Assembly (NCBI GenBank): GCA_028875055.1
Contig: JAPPGG010000029.1
Location: forward strand, 1-32,678
Reading direction: 5' to 3'
Source: Chloroflexota bacterium
GTDB lineage: Bacteria; Chloroflexota; Dehalococcoidia; Lucifugimonadales; UBA3495
Length of the DNA: 32,678 nucleotides
Shown in pieces: positions 1 to 6,961 of the stretch; positions within the stretch are counted from its first letter, which is position 1, and each line of letters opens with the position of its first letter. The position numbers and the translations under genes are program-made. The notes under the pieces are model-generated. The model was given only the letters and a program-made list of their open reading frames with translations. It was not told the origin of the DNA and did no database searches.

Positions 1-81
1 CCCCTATTCTACCCCCTTCCACCCCCTCCCTACCCAATTCTCTGACGGACACCCGGCCCTGTCGGGCAGGCATGATTTCAA

Positions 82-111
82 TTGACTACTCTTTCGCCCA
101 TATGATAGGCT
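82..111 (+). promoter_or_regulatory. Possible promoter of the Fe-S carrier gene
   Basis: TTGACT at 82-87 is followed 18 bases later by TAGGCT at 106-111. The -35 is good, the -10 weak. The alternative -10 TATGAT at 101-106 is too close (13 bases). It lies about 60 bases upstream of the ATG at 173, so position supports it more than sequence. Confidence 0.3.
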
Positions 112-172
112 AACCCCCAAGCAGAAGTTTAAGGAACTTCCGCACTCTCACGTTTTTTTGGAGTGTTGCGTT

Positions 173-538
173 ATGGAAGTAACCACCCTGGCCATTGAAA
201 AACTCAAGGAAGTACTGGATCAAGAGCAGGAAGCCAACAGTTCCCTGCGAGTAATTGCCATGCCCTCAGGCGGTGGCCTTCAGTACATGCTCACCATGGA
301 AAAGGAGACCCAGCCAGACGATACGGTACTGAGCCTGGAAGGCCTGAGCTTCTTGATGGACTCAGACAGCGCTCCCTTCCTGGAGGAAGCCACCATTGAC
401 TACGTGGAAGAGTTTGGCGGCCAGGTCGGGTTTGTCATCAATAATCCCATGTACGCCAGCGGTGGTGGCTGCGGAGCAGGTTGCGGTTGCGGTTCCGGCG
501 GTGGTGGCTGCGGGGGCGGTGGTTGCGGCGGTCACTAG
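173..538 (+). CDS. HesB/IscA-like (A-type) Fe-S protein with Cys/Gly-rich tail
   Basis: A 121-residue protein with the fold signature of A-type iron-sulfur carriers (HesB/IscA): an N-terminal LAIEKLKEVL helix, a central LRVIAMPSGGG strand-turn, and the terminal NPMYASGGGCG-type Cys segment. ATG 173 is chosen because GGAG sits 9 bases upstream; the TTG at 158 has no such support. Canonical IscA uses a first Cys near residue 35 plus a C-terminal CGCG. Here the first Cys is absent (PSGGG where GGCSG is expected). The tail instead carries five Cys at residues 100, 104, 106, 113 and 118 and a terminal His. Family membership is fairly sure. A role in Fe-S delivery is inference; the tail could equally bind another metal. 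It stands alone, with no isc/suf genes nearby. Confidence 0.75.
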   Translation: MEVTTLAIEKLKEVLDQEQEANSSLRVIAMPSGGGLQYMLTMEKETQPDDTVLSLEGLSFLMDSDSAPFLEEATIDYVEEFGGQVGFVINNPMYASGGGCGAGCGCGSGGGGCGGGGCGGH

Positions 539-581
539 GCTGAAGCGGTCGCCAGCACAAAGCCCAATTCAAGGAAACAAG

Positions 582-608
582 TCGGGGCCCCGGTTTTCGG
601 GGCCCCGA
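582..608 (+). terminator. Strong hairpin after the Fe-S carrier gene
   Basis: A perfect 11-bp inverted repeat (TCGGGGCCCCG / CGGGGCCCCGA) with a GTTTT loop, 43 bases after the stop at 538. The following sequence ATTCTATT is only modestly T-rich, so it is a likely but not textbook intrinsic terminator. Confidence 0.6.
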
Positions 609-721
609 TTCTATTGGGCCTGCTGCTTCTTGCCAAAAAGGATGCTATTTCAACCTGCGCTTCAAGTCGCAATGACAATCACAGCACAGGCCCGGCCCCG
701 GATATGGGAGCGCTCCATTAT

Positions 722-780
722 AGGTGGTATGGCACAGGCAGAATGCTCTAAATGTAGCCAGGGCTGGTCTCAAGCCCGCT
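722..780 (+). repeat. Dispersed repeat copy R1
   Basis: The segment beginning AGGTGGTATGGCACAGGC matches one at 31641 in the same orientation. By hand, 35 of the first 42 positions are identical. Both copies then run into a short palindrome (here GGGCT...AGCCC). It is intergenic in both places. It is probably a genome-wide non-coding repeat, but only two copies can be seen here. Confidence 0.6.
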
Positions 781-1037
781 CTACCTGATTTAAGCCGTCC
801 AGATAGCAGTGCTGCCCAGGAGTACCAGCCCCTTGACATGCAGTCACATTAACCCCTTGGAAACTGCCTCGAAACTGCCAAATTGCAGATTGGCGGCTTT
901 TCCTGGCAACCTGTTCATCCCCAGCCTGGCCCTCTTCCGCCAAGGAGAGGGAGACTTGACACAGCTTCTTTGCAGTTGACTGTCTTTTAGCTGAACGGGG
1001 CCCCATGAGCCGGGCGGGCCTTTGCAGGGAAAGGGAA

Positions 1038-1067
1038 GGGCCACCTCCCTGAATCGGAAGGTGGCCC
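1038..1067 (-). terminator. Terminator of the solute-binding protein gene
   Basis: A 9-bp perfect stem (GGGCCACCT / AGGTGGCCC) with a 12-base loop lies 36 bases past the minus-strand stop at 1104. Reading on the minus strand it is followed by TTCCCTTTCCCT, a pyrimidine-rich tract compatible with intrinsic termination. Confidence 0.6.
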
Positions 1068-1103
1068 GGAATCAGCCGTTAGCCCCTGGCGCAACCGGCG
1101 AAA

Positions 1104-3026
1104 CTAAGCTCCGCCGGGCACACCCGATACTTGACCGGCATTGCCGGTGTCTTCCATGTGGGCCGGGTCGATCCACATATGCATGTGCTTGCGGTAGGAG
1201 CCGAAAGGCGCGGGGAAGTGGGCATAGCCTCTTACCTCGGGCCAGAAGGACACCGCTTCCTGCTCCCAGTAAACCGGGAAAGAACTGTATTGCTTCATGG
1301 CAGCCAGTTCAATCTGGTGGGCCAGGTCAAGCCGCTTCCCATGGTCCAGTTCCACCTGGGCCTGGTCCAGCAGGGACACAATGTCCAGGTCGCAGGGACC
1401 GCCGGGAGTCCAGTCATTGCCGGTGGAGTCACAGCGGAGGAACGTGGCAACCCCTGCATTGGGGTCGTCTGCGGCCACGGTGTCGTTGCCTGGCTTAAGG
1501 TCGCCCCAGGTACCGCTGGCTTCCTGCTCGCGGTAAGCGATGGTTTCAACCAGGTCGAAGTCGGTCTTTACACCCATCAGGCGCAACTGTTCCTGAAGGA
1601 AGGTGGCACGGGCCTGGACCTGGGCATCGGACTCGACGGTGAAGGAGTAGGTCTTCTCAAAGTCGAAGCCTTCCCCTTCCAGGATGGCCCTGGCCTCGGC
1701 CCGGGTGGATTCCATGTCATCAGAAACACACCAGCCGGGAACCGAGCAGAGCTGGTCCATGGGCAGTTCCCAGGGACTGCCGGGCGCGTAGCCGAAGCCT
1801 CCCCAGGCGCCGTGGCCGTCCTGGAGAATCTGGATGGCGGCGTTCCGGTCAATGCCCATGATGATGGCCTGACGAACCTTCACGTTGTCAAAAGGCTCGT
1901 GGCGGGCGTTAATCCACAGCCGGAAATTGCCCCTGGTGGCGCGGATGACAGTGATAATCTGGTCGTGGTCCACGTAGGACTGATACTGGCCCCAGTTACG
2001 GACCCAGTGCCAGTCGGTCTGGTGGGCCAGCTGGGTGGCCTGCTGGGTGGATTCGTCCAGGATGCCAAATATGACCAGTTCGTCCACGTACGGCAGTTCG
2101 GGTACGAAGTAATCGGGGTTCTTTTCGAAATGCTGCTCGTCGTTCCCCACAGTCTGGCCAGCCTGCCACTTGAAGGGACCGATTCCCACGCTGACGTCCT
2201 GGAACATGGCCTCCTCGCCACCGGCCTCAAACCAGGCCTTGTTGAATACCATGGCCCGGCGGTTGGAGAGGTTCAACAAGGGGATGCCGGTGGGACCGGT
2301 GAAGTTCATCTTCAGCGTCATATCGTCGATGCACTCCATCTCTTCGACAATGACGTGGGCCAGGCGGCTTTGCATATAGCTGGCCGTGAGTCCCTCGCCG
2401 GTGGCCATGGTCTCGAAGGAGAAACGGGCATCTTCACAAACGAAGGGCTCGCCGTTGTGCCAGTTCGTGCCTTCCCGGAAGTAGAAGGTTACACCGTCCA
2501 GTCCCTCATGAATGTCCCAGTTCCCCGCGAGGTCGGGGATTACCGGCGCGCCGGCATCATAGGGGTTTTCCATGATTAGGACCGCCCCTGTGGGGCCGCG
2601 ATACCTGGAAGCCGCGCCAGTAGCGGCGCCCCAGTCGTTGGCATGCTCCAGCGGGTCTTCGTAATTGACCCGGAGAGTCCCGCCATAAACGGGTTCGCCG
2701 TAATAATCGGTGGGGGGATTCCAGTATTCGGCGAAGGCCATGGCACCTTTCTCAGGCTTGGACATCATTTCGCCGGCCGGCTGTTCCATGGCTGCGGGAG
2801 CAGCGGTCGGAGCGGGGGCCTCAGCCTGGGCCGCCGGAGCTTCAGCCGGTGCCGCCGGAGCTTCAGCCTGGGCGGCGGGAGGTTCGGGGGCGGCAGGTTC
2901 GGGGGCGGCGGGTTCCGGCTCGGCGGCGCCGCAAGCGACAATTGACAACGCCAGGATCGCCAGTACTGGCCCCAATAAAAGTTTCCTGGGTACCTTTAAA
3001 GATTGCTTGCGCCAATGGTAGGACAT
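1104..3026 (-). CDS. ABC transporter substrate-binding lipoprotein, family 5 (peptide/nickel type)
   Basis: A 640-residue extracytoplasmic solute-binding protein of the SBP_bac_5 (DppA/OppA-like) family. A basic N-terminus and hydrophobic segment end in a lipobox (LSIVAC, Cys32), so it should be lipid-anchored. Residues 36-87 form an Ala/Pro/Glu low-complexity linker built of repeated AEAPAA-like units. The binding domain follows from about residue 115 (YGGTLRVNYEDP) to near the C-terminus, with the typical FYFREGTNWHNGEPF segment. The start is supported by GGAGG seven bases upstream. No permease or ATPase genes flank it, so it is either an orphan component or feeds a transporter elsewhere. 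The substrate cannot be told; family members bind peptides, oligosaccharides, nickel or opines. Confidence 0.9.
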   Translation of the reverse strand: MSYHWRKQSLKVPRKLLLGPVLAILALSIVACGAAEPEPAAPEPAAPEPPAAQAEAPAAPAEAPAAQAEAPAPTAAPAAMEQPAGEMMSKPEKGAMAFAEYWNPPTDYYGEPVYGGTLRVNYEDPLEHANDWGAATGAASRYRGPTGAVLIMENPYDAGAPVIPDLAGNWDIHEGLDGVTFYFREGTNWHNGEPFVCEDARFSFETMATGEGLTASYMQSRLAHVIVEEMECIDDMTLKMNFTGPTGIPLLNLSNRRAMVFNKAWFEAGGEEAMFQDVSVGIGPFKWQAGQTVGNDEQHFEKNPDYFVPELPYVDELVIFGILDESTQQATQLAHQTDWHWVRNWGQYQSYVDHDQIITVIRATRGNFRLWINARHEPFDNVKVRQAIIMGIDRNAAIQILQDGHGAWGGFGYAPGSPWELPMDQLCSVPGWCVSDDMESTRAEARAILEGEGFDFEKTYSFTVESDAQVQARATFLQEQLRLMGVKTDFDLVETIAYREQEASGTWGDLKPGNDTVAADDPNAGVATFLRCDSTGNDWTPGGPCDLDIVSLLDQAQVELDHGKRLDLAHQIELAAMKQYSSFPVYWEQEAVSFWPEVRGYAHFPAPFGSYRKHMHMWIDPAHMEDTGNAGQVSGVPGGA

Positions 3027-3424
3027 GGTCTTATCCTCCAGGTTCAGACTTTCTTGAAAAAGGAACGGATGTCCCCGTCAGGGTTCCCAGGTGGTAAACG
3101 GAAAGAGTTCCTTGGGCACACCTCCATAACTAGAATTCGCAACACCAACGTTAGACGAAAAGAGTATCTGTTCTCGTCAAATCGGCAAGGAATATATGCC
3201 TATTAGCCATTAATGTCAATATCAACAATTATATTACAGTACTACATAGGTTAAAAGCGTTAGAAATCAGGATGGCATATTGCAGAAACCGTCAAATCAT
3301 GGGAGGAGGCTCTCCTGATCGTTAATGAGGCCCCAACCTCAGACTCTTGGCTGCTTGTGTTTGCCGCATTCCAGGCACACTGCTAAACTCGATGGAACTT
3401 GCAAAGTGCAATTCTGGACGATCA
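3027..3424. other. Divergent AT-rich intergenic region
   Basis: This region separates the minus-strand solute-binding protein gene from the plus-strand vapB45-like gene. It holds the minus-strand promoter at 3191-3219. Bases 3180-3290 are strikingly AT-rich compared with the surroundings. No clear plus-strand promoter could be fixed and no small gene is convincing. Confidence 0.6.
3191..3219 (-). promoter_or_regulatory. Near-consensus sigma-70 promoter for the solute-binding protein
   Basis: On the minus strand TTGACA (3219-3214) and TATATT (3196-3191) are separated by exactly 17 bases: a perfect -35 and a 5/6 -10. The start site would be near 3183, giving a leader of about 157 bases before the ATG at 3026. 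The leader includes an interrupted inverted repeat GACGA...TCGTC (3154-3178). Confidence 0.75.
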
Positions 3425-4120
3425 ATGGCTACGTCGATCACCAACCGCGAAAATGCGCCCTGGTACAACAGGCTGTTCCTGCCGGCATACCGGGTAGTGG
3501 ACGCCGCTCGTTATACCGGAGCCCACCCTGCAACTGTGTCGTCCTGGCACCGACGGCGCAATCCCGTACTGCCAGGTCGGGGGCCCAAACAGTCGCTGGC
3601 CTACCTCGAACTGGTAGAAGTGGCTTTCGTGGCCTTCTTTCGCAGGGCTGGCGTCTCGATGCATCGCTTGCGCCGGGCTCGCGAATATGTGGCTGCGTCC
3701 TTTGAATGTGAGTATCCCTTTGCCGAGTACAAATTCAAAACGGAAGGACTCCACATATTGATGGATGCCTTTCCCCTTCCATTCGGTTCGACGGGAGAGG
3801 AGATCATAGTTGCTGACGAGGCCGGACAGTTGGCGTGGAATTCGCTCATGGGGGAGCAGTTCGCACAGTTCGATTACGAATTTGATCTGGCGTTGACCTG
3901 GCATCCGGCAGGACGGGAGTCAACCGTAAGAATAGACCCTCGAATCGCCTTCGGAGAGCCCGTAGTGGAAGGCATACCCACGCGGATAATCAAGGGCCGC
4001 TGGGACGCAGGTGAGTCCTTGGCCGAAGTCGGGGAAGACTACGAAATTCCGTACCAGGTAATTGTAGATGCCCTGATCTTCGAGGGAGTACACCTTGAGA
4101 CTATCGCATCCCGGGGGTGA
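3425..4120 (+). CDS. VapB45-like antitoxin (HTH plus DUF433)
   Basis: With the ATG at 3425 the product has 231 residues, close to mycobacterial VapB45 (Rv2018). The N-terminal third (RVVDAARYTGAHPATVSSWH) looks like a MerR-type helix-turn-helix. The C-terminal 70 residues (DPRIAFGEPVVEGIPTRI, then AEVGEDYEIPYQVIVDAL) are a DUF433 domain, which in this family neutralises a PIN-like toxin. Its end overlaps the next gene by 26 bases, the usual coupling of an antitoxin-toxin operon. The frame is open further upstream to a TTG at 3347, but no ribosome binding site favours that start. Autorepression through the HTH is likely by analogy. Confidence 0.8.
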   Translation: MATSITNRENAPWYNRLFLPAYRVVDAARYTGAHPATVSSWHRRRNPVLPGRGPKQSLAYLELVEVAFVAFFRRAGVSMHRLRRAREYVAASFECEYPFAEYKFKTEGLHILMDAFPLPFGSTGEEIIVADEAGQLAWNSLMGEQFAQFDYEFDLALTWHPAGRESTVRIDPRIAFGEPVVEGIPTRIIKGRWDAGESLAEVGEDYEIPYQVIVDALIFEGVHLETIASRG

Positions 4121-4508
4121 AGCAGAGCCAACGCTTTTCTTCGACCGCAGCGTAGGCACCACTATTCCCAGAACCTTGCGCAGGCTTCAAATTCCCGTTG
4201 GAATAGAATGGCACCAAGAGCATTTTGAGCGCAACGCTCCGGATGACGAGTGGCTGCCCCAGGTCGGCGCTAATGGCTGGGCAGTACTGGGGTTTGACTG
4301 GTCATATCACCTGAATATGGCTGAGATGTCAGCTATCCGACAATACGACATTGGAGTGTTCTATCTGTGGGGAGCCGATGCCAAGACCTGGGAGCGCATG
4401 TTCTGTTTCGCCAGGGCTTATGACCGGATTGTCAATGCTCTCAGGCTCGATTCAAGGCCGTTCATCTACAGAGTTAGACAATCAGGTGCACTAACTCGTG
4501 AACTATAG
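4095..4508 (+). CDS. VapC45-like PIN-domain toxin
   Basis: A 137-residue protein matching the VapC45-type PIN-like domain (PIN_10) in length and layout. It has an N-terminal LFFDRSVGTTIPRTLR segment with the first acidic residue, a central EHFERNAPDDEWLP acidic patch, and GWAVLGFDWS in place of the canonical VLTxD strand. Family members are Mg-dependent ribonucleases; Mycobacterium VapC45 is Rv2019 (138 residues). The ATG lies inside the end of the antitoxin gene, so translation is probably coupled. The toxin follows the antitoxin, the typical vapBC order. The domain call is by recognised motifs and context; RNase activity is inferred. Confidence 0.75.
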   Translation: MRLSHPGGEAEPTLFFDRSVGTTIPRTLRRLQIPVGIEWHQEHFERNAPDDEWLPQVGANGWAVLGFDWSYHLNMAEMSAIRQYDIGVFYLWGADAKTWERMFCFARAYDRIVNALRLDSRPFIYRVRQSGALTREL

Positions 4509-4550
4509 CTTACGTATCAACAAGTTGTCGGGATTCTTGAAAGGCGCCCC

Positions 4551-5678
4551 CTACACCACTCCCAGCATTTCATAACTTCCGCCTACCACCGGGGTGGCGT
4601 CCAGGCCCAGCCAGCGTTCGACCAGGGTGGCGTAGAGGCCGCGGTAGTCGTAGCTGAAGTGCAGGTCGCCTTCCAGCAGGTCGCCTTCACGCATGGATGG
4701 GAATTCGTTGTACTGGCCGCCCTTTACCGGGGCGCCCATGACCATGGAAAGACCACCTGAACCGTGGTCGCTGCCGGAGCCATTGTCCTTGACCCGCCGG
4801 CCGAACTCGGTGAAGACCAGCATCACCACCCGGTCTTCCACATTGTGCTCCCGCAGGTCGGCGAAGAAACAGGAAAGGGCGCCGGACAAGTCGGTCCAGA
4901 GCTGGGTATGGACCGCCATTTCGGCAGCGTGGGTGTCGTAGCCGCCGTGCTGGGTGTAGAACACCCGTGTCCCCAGGTCGGCCAGCAGCACCTGGGAAAT
5001 GGCTTTCAAGTTCTGGGCGATGGCGCTCTCCCCGTACTCCACCGTTGACTCGTACCTTTCCGGCGCAGTCCGCAGAATGTCCGCTCCCTTCAGGGCGTCC
5101 AGGCCCGTCTGGCCCAGGTAGTCCATGGTTGGGCCGGTACCCATGGCTGGCGCGTACATTCGGGCGAAGACGTCCAGGGCCCGGGCACGAGCCTCATCCT
5201 GGGGTATGGCGGTAAGCAGGCCGTAATTTTCCAGCACTGCCACCGAGGCTACCGGAACACCGGGCAGGGCCATGGCCCGGGGCAGGCCCCGGCCAAAATT
5301 GACCCCGGTCAGAACGTTTTCGGCGCGCGGGTCCAGGTCGCGGATTACCTTGCCCAACCAACCCTCGGTGCCAATCTTGTCGGGCTCGCAGGTATGCCAG
5401 ATGTCCATGGACCGGAAGTGAGAGCGGTTGGGGTTGGAGTAACCCACACCGTGAACCACGGCCACATCTCCCTGGTCGTACAGGTCCTTGATGGGCGCCA
5501 GCGCAGGATTGAACCCCACCTGATCGTTGAGGGGCAGCACCCTGTCGGGCGACACGTTGACCGTGGGCCGATTGTCGTAGTAGAGGGGGTTGCCGTAGGG
5601 GACGACGGTGTTCATGTAATCGTTGCCGCCGGTAAGCTGAAGGACAACCAGGACGGGATCTTTGCTGACGCTGGTCAT
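4551..5678 (-). CDS. DUF1501 family protein
   Basis: A 375-residue DUF1501 protein. It opens with the family hallmark LVVLQLTGGNDYMNTVVPY and has the later conserved FTEFGRRVKDNGSGSDHGSGG block, which resembles the metal-binding core of the alkaline phosphatase/sulfatase superfamily. AAGGAG lies just upstream of the ATG. Many members carry a Tat signal and are exported; this one has no visible signal peptide. DUF1501 genes usually sit beside a DUF1800 gene, but no DUF1800 gene is here. The substrate and reaction of the family are not established, so none is assigned. Confidence 0.88.
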   Translation of the reverse strand: MTSVSKDPVLVVLQLTGGNDYMNTVVPYGNPLYYDNRPTVNVSPDRVLPLNDQVGFNPALAPIKDLYDQGDVAVVHGVGYSNPNRSHFRSMDIWHTCEPDKIGTEGWLGKVIRDLDPRAENVLTGVNFGRGLPRAMALPGVPVASVAVLENYGLLTAIPQDEARARALDVFARMYAPAMGTGPTMDYLGQTGLDALKGADILRTAPERYESTVEYGESAIAQNLKAISQVLLADLGTRVFYTQHGGYDTHAAEMAVHTQLWTDLSGALSCFFADLREHNVEDRVVMLVFTEFGRRVKDNGSGSDHGSGGLSMVMGAPVKGGQYNEFPSMREGDLLEGDLHFSYDYRGLYATLVERWLGLDATPVVGGSYEMLGVV

Positions 5679-5826
5679 GGCAACCGCTCCTTGGCTCGAG
5701 GATTCTTGCCTAAAGGGTATCTATGGGAGAGTTTAACATACGAGGAACCGATGGGTGGGCTTGCGGATTTGACAGTTGGTGGGGGCAGTGCAGGGGCAAT
5801 GGTCTGCCTTCAGGATAAAGCGACCA

Positions 5827-6633
5827 CTACAGCGGCGGCAACGTGGCCTCTCTTTCCTTGAGCAGTTTGCGCCGTTCCTTATAGTCGGGCAGGTGTTCCC
5901 CCACCAAACCCCAGAAGTCGGGGGAGTGGTTCATATGGGTCAGGTGGCACAGTTCGTGAACTACGACGTATTCCAGCAGGTCGGGCTCCAGCATGGCCAG
6001 ACGCCAGTTGAAGCGCAGCACTCCCTTGCTGGAGCAGCTTCCCCAACGCCTTCGCTGGTTCCGGATATGGACGGGGGGAGCCAACCCTTTGCCCAGGAAT
6101 GGGAGCCAGCGGGTCATCTCCGCGCCGATCTGTTCCTGAGTGCGCTGGCCGTACCAGGCTGCCAGCGCCCTGGAAATTTCCCGTTGCTGAGTTTCGCCGT
6201 CCATCCCCAGGGGTACGGCTATCCTTAGCTTGCGCCGTTCCAGCGAGACCTCAGGATATCCGGAGTTGGTCAAAGCCACGCCCTGGACCCACAGGGTCAG
6301 AATTCGACCCTGGTAGGGAAGCAATTCACCGGACAGGAATCGGGGGGCCTCCGGCCGGGTTTCGGGAAGATCCAGCTTAGATAATATCCACCGCGCCTTC
6401 TGGCACACCATTTCCTCGGCCTGCCGGTTGGTGGTCCGGTAAGGCGCTGCCAGCAACACCAGCCCGTCAACGATGGAAACCTGGTAGGTCTTTCGACGTG
6501 AGCGGCTGCGCCGGATGCGGTACTCGATGGTCCTTCCATTCACCACCACGTGCTTTGGAGGGCCCGCAACTCCGTCGCGGCGTTGGAGGGCAGCGGAAAA
6601 GGCAATGGCGGCATGTTCTGGGACATTGTTCAT
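5827..6633 (-). CDS. YgjP/SprT-like zinc metallopeptidase (DUF45)
   Basis: A protein of about 268 residues of the YgjP-like (DUF45/M48-related) metallopeptidase family. The zinc site is intact: HELCH at residues 226-230 and a third His at 236, in the family order RRWGSCSSKG (195-204) then VVHELCHLTHMNHSPDFW. The N-terminal half (IEYRIRRSRSRRKTYQVSI) is the usual beta-rich lead-in. The ATG at 6633 is taken although it has no clear Shine-Dalgarno sequence; the frame is open to a GTG at 6717. In many bacteria such genes neighbour type I restriction systems, but not here. A peptidase role is family-based; the physiological substrate is unknown. Confidence 0.85.
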   Translation of the reverse strand: MNNVPEHAAIAFSAALQRRDGVAGPPKHVVVNGRTIEYRIRRSRSRRKTYQVSIVDGLVLLAAPYRTTNRQAEEMVCQKARWILSKLDLPETRPEAPRFLSGELLPYQGRILTLWVQGVALTNSGYPEVSLERRKLRIAVPLGMDGETQQREISRALAAWYGQRTQEQIGAEMTRWLPFLGKGLAPPVHIRNQRRRWGSCSSKGVLRFNWRLAMLEPDLLEYVVVHELCHLTHMNHSPDFWGLVGEHLPDYKERRKLLKEREATLPPL

Positions 6634-6961
6634 AGGCGAAGGAGGAATGACAGCTGTCTTCTCACCAATTATTCCAATGCTGACAGATAGACGCAAGGCC
6701 CTTTGAAAAATCCACACTGTCTTAGCCGGCCAGGGGGCGGCATTAGCCGAAAGGCTCGGCCCAAGCAGTAGCAGTTCAGAGTTGGCGAGATTTTCAGGCC
6801 ATCCAGCCCTGTCATACCGGGTTTCGCCGGTATCCAGGACTCATTGCTGCGTTTGACCTGGATTCACTGTCAGCCTGGCTGGATTTCGGCCTGCTCCCGA
6901 GTTACGAGTTCCAGGCCTCCATGTATATCAACCCTGGACTGTTACCCAAGACGGCTCGCCG
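6634..6961. other. Intergenic region with one palindromic repeat
   Basis: No gene is supported. The region carries a dispersed palindromic repeat at 6811-6839 and a run of moderately GC-rich sequence between the divergent metallopeptidase and beta-propeller genes. No promoter could be fixed with confidence. Confidence 0.55.
6811..6839 (+). repeat. Dispersed palindromic repeat, copy 1
   Basis: GTCATACCGGGTTTCGCCGG followed by TATCCAGGA contains the hairpin ACCGG-GTTTCG-CCGGT. A second, inverted and diverged copy lies at 32367-32396. Similar short intergenic palindromes are common in many bacterial genomes, so a REP/MITE-like nature is plausible. Confidence 0.5.

Larger units (their letters stand above)
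539..1103. other. Intergenic region without a gene
   Basis: No credible coding sequence is seen. It contains the hairpin at 582-608, a dispersed repeat copy at 722-780 and the minus-strand terminator at 1038-1067. Short open frames here have no family resemblance and lack ribosome binding sites. Confidence 0.7.

Noticed and set aside
1131-2579. Long open frame of 482 codons opposite the solute-binding protein
   Set aside because: It is antisense to a clear SBP_bac_5 gene, has no family resemblance and reflects high-GC codon bias.
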